Of a DNA stretch of 64,000 nucleotides, positions 55,901 to 64,000 are shown piece by piece (position 1 is the stretch's first letter; each line of letters starts with the position of its first letter). The stretch spans positions 3,596,001-3,660,000 of the forward strand of contig JAQJZZ010000014.1 of assembly GCA_030077755.1 (NCBI GenBank), read 5' to 3'. The notes under the pieces are model-generated. The model had not been told where the DNA came from. It did no database searches and saw only the letters and a list, made by a program, of their open reading frames with translations. The translations under genes and the position numbers were made by a program. This DNA is from Filosporella fistucella (taxonomy: Eukaryota; Ascomycota; Leotiomycetes; Helotiales).

Positions 55901-58122
55901 ATAATGCTCGGTGCTTTGGGTGCTGGGGGTATGTATCCCCAATATATATTGATTTATCTTCTGACTTGATCCAGCGTCATTCCCCATACATTCGTTTCTC
56001 TTTGCAAAGGTCATCTCTTTATTCAGCTTCCAAGGAGAATATCTTCGGGATCAAACGAGCTTCTGGTGTCTCATGCTTTTCTTGCTAGGCTTAGGAGTCG
56101 GAGCCAGCTACTTCATTCTTGGTTGGTCATCAAATGTAGTATCTTTTGTGAGTGAGCATTCCATTTCCGGTTTTCAACGCTGACTTTAATTATCAGCGAA
56201 TAACCGCTACTTATAGAGGGGAGTATTTTCAAAGCATGCTTGCCAAACCAGTTTCATACCATGACCACGAAGACAATTCAGTCGGCTCACTGACTTCACG
56301 TATCGCTAGTGATCCGACACAATTGCAGCAGCTACTTGGCACTAATATGGCAATCGTTTTCATTGCGTTTGTCAACATTACTGGGTCTATCGCACTGTCT
56401 TTATACTTTGGATGGAAGCTTGCCCTGCTCTCAATCTGCACGTCCATGCCAATAATCCTGGTATCTGGATATCTTCGTCTGCGGTATGAATTGCAGTTTG
56501 AAAGACTCAATTATGCAGTGTTTGCTGAGAGTAGCAAATTTGCGACGGAGGCTATAGGAGCGTTCCGAACCGTGTCTAGTCTTACCTTGGAAACAGAGAT
56601 CTGTGGAAGATACGAATCGCTTCTGCGAAGCCATTCAAAGGATGCATTCAAAAAAGCACGATGGTCAACCTTTGTTTTTGCACTAAGTGATAGTAGTGCG
56701 CTGCTCTGCATGGCATTCATCTTATGGTAGGTGTTAGAATGATAAACACCAAAATTGGTCTAAGAACAAGCTAACTATAGGCAAGGTATGGTGGTAAATT
56801 GCTTGCCAGTCATGAATATACCCCCTTTAACTACTGTGAGGGTTTCGTTCCAGACTAAAAGGCGCCTCTCTAATTGGAATGTTTAGTGGTTGTTTACCTG
56901 GCAGTCGTTCAAGGAAGTAGCAGTGCTGGACAGTCATTGAGCTTCGGTCCAAGTTGGTCATTTTCTTTAATCTGACGTCGTCGGCATATGAATACTGCGA
57001 TCTCGATGCTAACCTCACCCTCTAGATGTCGCAGCTGCCTTCACTGCCGCCAACCGGATCCGACAGATGCGACCGTCGTCCATAGAAAAGTCTTCTCCTT
57101 TCATGGAAGACACCTCCTTGGTCACAGAAAAAGAAGAGGTTGATGGGCTGCACATCGATATAAGCAATGTTAGTTTCAGGTACCCGACAAGAGATGTTGC
57201 AGTGTTGGACAACTTGAATATGACTGTGAGCTTTTTGCCTGTTCCGTCCTGGTGCTTGGGACTGATTTGTGGTGATACAGGTCCAAGCTGGTCAGTTCGC
57301 AGCTATTGTGGGCCCTTCAGGTAATTAGAATCATAACTCTTGACCAACCAAATAGCCCACATATACTGACTTCGAGCAGGTTGCGGGAAAACCAGCGTGA
57401 TTTCCCTCCTGGAGCGTTTTTACACGCCTCAATCTGGTCGCATTCGCTGTAACGGTCATGACATTAATGGAATCCCGCATATGGAGTATCGTTGCAAGAT
57501 ATCTCTTGTTGCACAAGAAGCTGCTTTGTTCTCAGGATCAGTCCGAGAGAACATTTTATTGGGGTTACCGTCGCCACTGCCTTCGGATTGCATGTCGTGT
57601 GCCAAGAAAGAGGAACAGGACCTGGAGACAAGAGTACACAAAGCTTGTCAAGAAGCAGGAATACACGAATTCATAGCATCCTTACCACAAGGATATGACA
57701 CACCGGTAGGAGCAAGAGGAGTGGCTCTCTCTGGTGTAAGATTTTTAGTTTTTTTGTACTTTCTTGTTGTTTTAAGTACCAAATCTACCTTTGAACAGAA
57801 TTGACATATGTTTATGTAGGGGCAGAAACAGAGAATAGCTATTGCACGGGCACTCATTAGGAACCCGAAATTGCTGCTTCTCGACGAAGCGACATCCAAT
57901 TTGGATTCGGAAACCGAGAAGGAGGTTATGAAAGTCTTTGAGACGAGCGGGAATGGAATCACAAGGATTGTTGTAGCACACAGGCTGGCCACTATACAAA
58001 ACGCGGATGTGATATTCGTAATGAATGAAGGGAAGGTGGTAGAGGAAGGATCCCACCAGGAGCTGCTGAGGAAGAAAGGGGTTTATTGGCAGATGTGTCA
58101 AAGCCAGGCTTTCGACCAATGA
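52969..58122 (+). CDS. Full-length ABCB (MDR-type) exporter
   Basis: Eighteen exons (52969-53403, 53451-53556, 53611-53698, 53764-53818, 53871-54375, 54423-54441, 54494-54571, 54624-54981, 55039-55293, 55349-55928, 55975-56147, 56197-56726, 56786-56835, 56887-56952, 57026-57225, 57281-57320, 57380-57735, 57820-58122) sum to 4197 nt, 1398 aa. Architecture is TMD1-NBD1-TMD2-NBD2 after a 140-residue Ser/Thr/Pro-rich cytosolic N-terminus. NBD1: GASGSGKST at 520-528, [23 protein letters not shown]2: GPSGCGKTS at 1177-1185 (split by an intron), LSGGQKQR (also split), [12 protein letters not shown]. Both sites look catalytically complete. Next to the PKS and thioesterase, it probably exports the product or protects the producer. 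The exon 13 acceptor is AAG. Confidence 0.9.
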
Positions 58123-58398
58123 AACATAACATTATCATGATAACATATATACCCTCTTCCGTACCAAGGCATTTATAGGAATAGCCCCATACCTGCATGA
58201 GCTTCATGAATGCGATATATTGTGTTCGCCTAATTGTGAAAAAGGGGCTTCGAGGATGCTCTGGACCGGTTCGTATCAACATTCATCCGAAATTTTCCGC
58301 TAAGTCCCAAAGTGTCATGACGATTAGAAGTAAGATCGAACCTACTTGAGCCGTTAATCTGTCAATTGCATTTTGTTTTGGGAGAAATTAAATTTCAA
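58123..58398. other. Border between the ABC transporter and cbp3
   Basis: 276 bp, right border of the secondary-metabolite locus. No feature seen beyond the 3' flank and the cbp3 promoter. Confidence 0.4.
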
Positions 58399-59453
58399 AT
58401 GAAGATGGGTTCCAGGACCTGTGGTACATGTCTGCGAGCAATCCAACGCCAATCAAAGCCTATGTTGCAGGTAGAAGGCTCTAACCTTTGCGAAATAAAT
58501 ATATCTCTGACTGTGGTTTGTAGGCTCGGAAATCAGGCCCAACCTATCGATTATTCACAACCACTTCGCTCCGATCTGATGGACCTGGCCTAAATGCGAC
58601 GGCTTCGACCTCAATCCCACCGGTGACCCCAGAAGTGGGCGAGGGACGGCCAGCAAAATCGAAAACACCTGCGACAGCAACTCTCAAAAAACTTGCCCCG
58701 AGATCGACGGAAACATACACTGCATATGGAGCAACGGAGCTGTTATACCAAGAGTGTGCAAAACAGGCGACCTATGAAATGCCCAAAGCAAATGAGGATG
58801 AAGAGCCAGCTAAGACCGAAGACGGTGTGGATTTGGGAATCGGCGGCGGGTGGTGGCACGAAGGTACGCTTGTAAAAAGTTGTTGACAGAAAACATAGCA
58901 GATGCTGACATGCCCAGAATTGGGATTGGAACCAACTTTCAGTACTTGGTCGCAGGTGACAATGCTTCACATGTATCTTCTCTCTGCGCGATTTCGCTGC
59001 TTCGAGGCCACTACCTCTCAGCCATGGCAACAACACCTCCTCGACCACTTCTTCTATGATGCCGAGAATCGAATGACCATAAATCACGGTATGCATGCAC
59101 GAGGAACCAGAAATAAGTATTTGAAGGATCTGTTCATCCAGTGGAGAGGATTGTTGGCCGCTTACGACGAGGGAATCTATAAGGGAGACGCGGTCTTGGC
59201 GGCTGCTATCTGGAGAAACGTCTTCAAGGCGAATGAGGAGGTGGATGTGAAGGGTTTAGCACAAATTGTGAGCTACATGAGGAGAACCCTAAAAGGATTG
59301 GATGGTGCACCCGACGAGGCAGTTATGGGGGCTAAATTGGAGTTTAAAAGCCCTGGAGCAGAGCGCTCAGTAGTCGAAGTAAAGAGTAGGCTGATGGATT
59401 TGCCATTTGAAAAAGCTCCTGGAACAGATTTGCCAGGTGGGAAACAGGCTTAG
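58399..59453 (+). CDS. cbp3: Cbp3/UQCC1 ubiquinol-cytochrome c reductase assembly chaperone
   Basis: Three exons (58399-58470, 58524-58863, 58918-59453) give 315 aa. Cbp3 with Cbp6 binds the mitochondrial ribosome and newly made cytochrome b for complex III assembly. The N-terminus (MKMGSRTCGTCLRAIQRQ) is basic and lacks acidic residues, fitting a mitochondrial presequence. The domain starts with TAYGATELLYQECAKQA and contains ELGLEPTFSTWSQVTMLHMYLL, HLLDHFFYDAEN, GTRNKYLKDLFIQWRGLLAAYDEG and AAIWRNVF, the Ubiq_cyt_C_chap pattern. The ATG at 58405 is an alternative start. Convergent with the DHFR gene. Confidence 0.92.
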
Positions 59454-59673
59454 AGGCCTGATCTTGGATGAAAACCTGTATGAAATACTTTGACGGCCTC
59501 GTGTATGATTATAGCAGAATATGAAGTGCTGCCTCCAAGCAGCTAAGTAAGAGCGATAGAAGGGGAACTACTTCCTGCATGCAATAGAGCATGTACCAGG
59601 AAGACATCCTCTCAGATCTCAGGATATTATAGATATGCTAAGCAATATATTGACTGAGCTGTTACTCAGCTCA

Positions 59674-60362
59674 TTATTGCTCAACCTTCTCCCACATCTC
59701 AAAAACATATGATGTGTCTGCCTCAGTCTGTATCCCCTCCGGAACATTCTCCCCAGCCCAAGCATCCAAATCCGCTTTAGACTTCTTAGCCCACCCTTGG
59801 ACCAGTCCATTATCATCAAGGGTCACAGGAAAATAGGCATCACACTCATAATCCTTCAGAATTTTCGTCAGAAGTATCCTCTTTGTCTCCTCCAACTCCA
59901 GTGCTGCTTTGTAGATTTGTGCACCACCAATCACAAATGCTTTGCTTCCGGCTGGCGTAGAATTTAGAGATGCAATTGCAGCCTGAAGTGAATCTGCGAC
60001 AAGACTCGCGCCATTAAAAGTCTCGGATTCAGCGTTGCTGCGAGTAATCACAATATTCGACCGGCCCTTGAGAGGTCGAAACCGTGGCGGGATGCTCTCC
60101 CAGGTTTTGCGGCCCATGATAACTGTATTTGTATTCTGCAGATGCTCAGAATTGCTCAGATCATGGTGGGACGAAGACATACACCTGGCTCTGCACGTTT
60201 GGTCACTCGAGCGAAGTACGCCATTTCTTTTTTGAGGCCTGTCCATGGTAGTGTACCACGAAGACCAATGCCCATTGTGTTCGTTGCTGCGACTATAAGG
60301 GTGAGCTCTCGAGGCAGCATCTCTGCGGCTGATCCTTGATTAGAGATTGTGTTTGCGCTCAT
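59674..60362 (-). CDS. dfr1: Dihydrofolate reductase
   Basis: Two exons (60183-60362, 59674-60135) give 213 aa. The enzyme reduces dihydrofolate to tetrahydrofolate with NADPH, needed for thymidylate and purine synthesis. Seen: LTLIVAATNTMGIGLRGTLPW (substrate and cofactor loop), LKKEMAYFARVT, VIMGRKTWESIPPRFRPLKGR, FVIGGAQIYKAAL (NADPH-binding GG) and DAYFPVTL. The intron has a GTATGT donor and GCAG acceptor. Length is normal for fungi. A CGCG-rich repeat 59 bp upstream of the start suggests G1/S-type control. Confidence 0.95.
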
Positions 60363-60685
60363 GATTTACTGGTATTGTTGAGTTGGAAACTCTGAGGATG
60401 CTGTGAATGGAGGGGTAGATGTCGCGTCGCGTCGCGATGGATTTAATACTGTAGCACCAGACTACTGATCATGAGGCAAAATACTCTCCATGGACTCAAT
60501 TACTATAATCATGACTATTCATCCTTCATAGCCATATATATACGAAATCTTTTCTGTTAATATCATGATTTGGTGTATCTGATATATTTCGCTGCATAGA
60601 GCAAAGCATCCAAATTATGAAATAGGAGGATTTTATCTTGTGAATTAAGAAGACCTAGAATGTCATGTATCAAGACTCTACAGCA
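60363..60685. other. dfr1 promoter and 3' flank of the LtrA-like pseudogene
   Basis: 323 bp. Holds the CGCG repeat noted separately, then A/T-rich sequence with no frame of interest. Confidence 0.4.
60421..60436. promoter_or_regulatory. MCB-like CGCG repeat in the dfr1 promoter
   Basis: GTCGCGTCGCGTCGCG reads CGCGACGCGACGCGAC on the dfr1 strand, giving two ACGCGA cores 59-74 nt upstream of the dfr1 ATG. MBF/DSC1 (Mbp1-Swi6 type) recognises ACGCG boxes in DNA-synthesis genes. Binding here is inference. Confidence 0.45.
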
Positions 60686-62247
60686 TTAGGCTTTAGACCA
60701 TTCCAAGAATCGCCAGTCTCTCTCCATCCCAGCTGACCACTGCCAGAGGAAAACAAGATAAAGAGCTGTTGTCGATGCCCCCGTCCATGTTGCTGCCCCG
60801 ATGTGTCTAATGAGTGGCAGGCATACGATCAATACCAACGCTGGAAGTCTCGGGGTTAGTCGTATCCATCTCGAACTTACACGGAGTGTCTTAGGAGTAT
60901 TAAGAAGTCGATTCAGTGACGCGATACCCGTCATGCTACACAGCACCACTGCCAGGGAAATCGATGCTGACCATAGTGCATATAGTAGAAAATGTGGAAG
61001 TTCTTCAGGAGGAACACTTTCTGCTTCAGGATACCCTTCACCTGCCATATTTTGACCCTCCTCGATCTAGTCTTTGGCATGCTCAACGAGGAACAGGACA
61101 GATGCTGCCAGTGCTAGCAAAGAGCCGAATAGGGTTACGTGGAAGCTACTATTGAATCATAAGTCGAAAGAGTCGCTGCTTGGAGTGGTCATGTACTGAC
61201 AATTTCCATAAGATCGCCCTATACCAAGTACGCTTCAAAGCGTGTATAAAAACTTTGCTCTGATCGGCGTTGAAGTACAACCAATGTAACACATAGTATA
61301 ACAGCAATGCGGTCCATCCACTCCAGTCTCGGTATGTAGGCCCGAGCCAGAACGGCTTCCCTCGATAAGTCGGAAGACCCCTTCTCCAAGAAGAATGACA
61401 AATAATCCCTCTCTACCCTTTCAATATAATGCTCGGTATGCACCGCTTTATGCCAGCCACCTGTGAGAAGTCGATCAGCGGCAGGCGAGGACATGAACAC
61501 AGCGATTGGATGTTCAATCGAATTTCCGGCGATAAGCAATCCAAGCTTGTGAGGAATTGGCACCCAAATGGCAGCAATCCAGATTCCGGCAACCGCTGAT
61601 GTAGTCGTTACCTGGACGAGAACTTTGTCGCCGCAAGAATGGTAGGTACAAGGCTTGCAAGATATATGCCAAGAGAAATGAGCCCCTGATTGTAAGATAT
61701 ACTACAATCAACAATGTCAAGGAGATTCCTTTACCCTCTGACGGGTAGGCAAATGGAGCGTTGATGCCGTAGAGAACGGTGAGTAGCATAATCCACACCA
61801 TGAAGTTTCGTTGTAGGTAGTCGACCGTATAAAAGTTGCTGAGATAGTCTCGGATGTGGTCCCAAACGCGCCAGATAGGCAAAAATAGGAAAATATACTC
61901 GACCACTGCGGTGCCAATGGCCACCCCACTATACGTGAATGCCTGTTCACTGTAGGTAGCTGAGAGGTTTGCGATGATTCACACCCATATCAGATCGACA
62001 AATAAATCAAGACGTAAGAGTTGCTTCAAGATATTGTCAGTGGACCGTTCTTCTGTTTCCAAGCTTCCATCGCTATTCCCGCTTTCAGATGCTACGAGCT
62101 TCGATTCGAATGCGGACTGGGGCTGCTTTTCTGGATGGTAAGGTTGGAGAACTCGAGGTCGTCTGATAACATGGTCATGCCGGAAGAGCCGAGATTCTAT
62201 GTCATTGAGATTCGTTTGCTTTCGGGCGGACCGAGAGAGGATCTGAT
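60686..62247 (-). pseudogene. Decayed LtrA-like (low temperature requirement A) membrane-protein gene
   Basis: Successive reverse-strand segments match one multi-spanning membrane family but in different frames. From the 5' side: QLLRLDLFVDLIWV ends in TGA (61979-61981) and the same frame resumes with IIANLSATYSEQAF. SNFYTVDYLQRNF and LTLLIVVYLTIRGSF follow, then a +1 shift near 61620-61640 into VTTTSAVAGIWIAA and GWHKAVHTEHYIERVER. Another shift leads to VILLGEGVFRLIEGS, another to HWLYFNADQSKVFIHALKR, and an in-frame TAG (61067-61069) precedes the C-terminal helices ending at 60686. At least three frameshifts and two stops cannot be removed by introns of credible length. The family name rests on memory of fungal LtrA-like proteins. 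Confidence 0.7.
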
Positions 62248-63387
62248 GTTAAGAGGGCAAAGAACTAATTGCTGATATTTCTCGCGCGATCCTTTCCTGG
62301 AAATTGACTATCTCGTGAGGATTTGAGGGTCGAATATCTCTATCCGAAGCATTGACTGTGGTCGCCTCTGATGTCTCACTGGGTGTGTTTGGAGATAGAG
62401 TTTGTTGGTAGACTATGACGGGCGAGGTGAAGGACCTTCACAGTCCACAAACCGATGAGGAAGGAATGTTGAAATCTTAGCAGCTGAGTCCACATATAGA
62501 AATGGCCGAAAAGAGCTACATCAGGAGGGAATAGTGTATCAAGGCGAGATGTGCTTCATACAGGTTCTCGAAAATTGAAGATGTTGCTAGACAGAAAATA
62601 TCATAAATAAAGCAAAAGAATCAGTTATCTTTTCTTAATACTGCCCGCAAATGAAGTGGATGTCAGCTTGAGAGAGATATTTAGTTGGTTGACATATATA
62701 GGGGAAGATCAGCCTTGAGTGCCTGCCAATGAAACCTCCGCCAGGTTTGTCCTGCGGGAACAGTCATGATGCTCGACGATCTAGCCATGAATGCCACAAT
62801 CTTCACGTAAAGAGGTGTAACCACTTAGCGTGCGAAAGGCTTAATGTTAATTCAAAATCTACAACAGGAATATAAACGATTGAAAGATATGCTGACCTGT
62901 CCTTTGCCCAGGCTGTGGAATATTTCTCACGGTGCGCTCTCCACTTCGATACAACAAACGCCCAGGGAGATTGACAGAAATAATTATACATAGGAAGACG
63001 AGTTATGGTGATAATACAATTAAGATGGAAACGAAAATGGGATACCTTACTAGCTACTAAAATCTCACCGGCTACCTTACATACGCTTCACGAGCCTGTA
63101 ATTTCTGTCTAGGCATAGTTGGGAAAGGTGCAGGTGAAGTGAGAAGTGGGGTCTCGCCCTCGCCGCACCTCATGAGATGGGAAGAAGCGATCATGTGACC
63201 TACCTCCTTTAAACACTCGCCGAGGCGGGACCATCTACAGTACCCCTCGCTAAAAAGAAATTATCTTCACCAACCCGAACCGTCATATTCCAGGGTCCGT
63301 TTACCATCTGTGACGGTACACGAGCCGGTAGTCTTTCAACGCAGATCGCGCCACTCTCGCCGAACAACTGTCTTTTACCGTCTCAGG
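62248..63387. other. Intergenic, 1.1 kb, no gene seen
   Basis: Region between the LtrA-like relic and the RRM gene. It may hold unrecognised 5' remains of the relic. A pyrimidine/CG-rich stretch near 63180-63380 fits a promoter for the RRM gene. Confidence 0.4.
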
Positions 63388-64000
63388 ATGGATTCAGATA
63401 ATTGGCGCGTCAAGCGCAACGTGTCTGACCCCCCTCCTGTCTGACCCTCTTCCAAAAGCAGGGAACGAGAGACCAAAATAAGCAAACAAAGAACCAAACC
63501 GAAATTCGGCATCCAGCAATCGCGCGGCCGTTGGACCGCTGAAAGAGACGAGAACGGCGATGGTCTTCAAAAGCAACACAACGATGCCAAGGTGAGACAA
63601 AGTTGGGGTTTGATATTCGATTTCAACTGACCGAAGTTAGATTGATCAAGCAATAGACGAGGGTAGGCGAGTATATGTTGGAAATCTGCCATACGAGGTT
63701 ACTTCCAGTGACATGAAGACCTTGCTCAAGAAAATCGCACATAGCATCGAAACTATCAATATGTCTGTAGATCCAATGACAGGTCGAAACCTTTCCTATT
63801 GCTTCGTGGACTTCTCCACCCCAGAATTTGCTCACTTGGTAATGGAGGAATGGAATGAACGTACCCTCCTTGGCTGTCCCCTTAAAGTCAAGCTAGGTGG
63901 CAAGTCAAGCAATGGCAACAAACCGCGCCAGAACCAAGAGTAAATTAATGCATTTGCCTACGATCGTTGGCGTCGAAATGATGACCCAGAGGAGATGGAT
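63388..64000 (+). pseudogene. RRM RNA-binding protein gene with two in-frame stops (runs off window)
   Basis: Two exons (63388-63591, 63641-64000) joined by a 49-nt intron (GTGAGA donor, AACTGAC branch, TTAG end) keep one frame from ATG 63388 to the window end. After a basic N-terminal part (KFGIQQSRGRWTAERDENGD) comes an RRM: RNP2 in EGRRVYVGNLPYEV and RNP1 in NLSYCFVDF. The frame is broken by TGA at 63442-63444 and TAA at 63941-63943, yet on both sides of each stop the same frame looks coding; beyond the TAA it reads NAFAYDRWRRNDDPEEMD, typical of the linker in two-RRM fungal proteins. It is a recent pseudogene, a sequence error or a gene with an unseen exon structure. Partial at the right edge. 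Confidence 0.55.

Noticed and set aside
61979..61981. Short intron removing the TGA in the LtrA-like relic
   Set aside because: The only GT...AG pair around it would be about 34 nt, and it would not cure the later frameshifts.
63430..63470. Intron removing the TGA at 63442 in the RRM gene
   Set aside because: The candidate donor/acceptor pairs give introns of 23-53 nt that are too short or put the downstream RRM out of frame.

Overview
The window looks like nuclear DNA of a filamentous ascomycete (Pezizomycotina). Genes are closely packed on both strands. Introns are short (about 45-80 nt) with GT...AG ends and CTAAC/CTGAC-like branch sites, and the proteins are typical of moulds. The gene set and PKS style remind me of Leotiomycetes (Helotiales), but that is a guess. 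I see no rRNA, tRNA, CRISPR array or intact transposon. Most genes are spliced, so the models below were built by reading exon junctions by hand against remembered family patterns.

Left part (1-31 kb): mostly conserved housekeeping genes. These are an NFKBIL1-like protein cut by the window edge, an NSRP1/CCDC55 splicing regulator, Tim13, an L-type cargo lectin, a histidine-rich ZIP zinc transporter, a short-chain dehydrogenase, a bZIP/DUF3425 regulator, a repetitive DDR48-like stress protein, Cwc15, Rrp45, a DGAT1-type acyltransferase, Pfs2, mitochondrial EndoG (Nuc1), a disordered protein with a degenerate retropepsin-like segment, and an IAH1-like SGNH esterase.

Middle part (32.9-41.4 kb): a CLC chloride/proton antiporter, a Ste14-like isoprenylcysteine methyltransferase, a hexapeptide-repeat acetyltransferase, a TMEM170-like membrane protein and the peroxisomal import factor Pex8.

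Accessory part (41.8-58.1 kb): a compact secondary-metabolite locus. It holds a highly reducing polyketide synthase with KS-AT-DH-ER-KR-ACP order and no methyltransferase, a divergently transcribed LovG-type trans-acting thioesterase, and a full-length ABCB exporter. Synthase, release enzyme and exporter make a self-contained pathway. The PKS dehydratase has lost both expected catalytic residues although a complete enoyl reductase is still present downstream.

Right part (58.4-64 kb): Cbp3 (complex III assembly) and dihydrofolate reductase, whose promoter has a CGCG-rich MCB-like repeat. Then comes a decayed LtrA-like membrane-protein gene with several frameshifts and stops, and an RRM gene at the right edge whose frame is interrupted by two in-frame stop codons.
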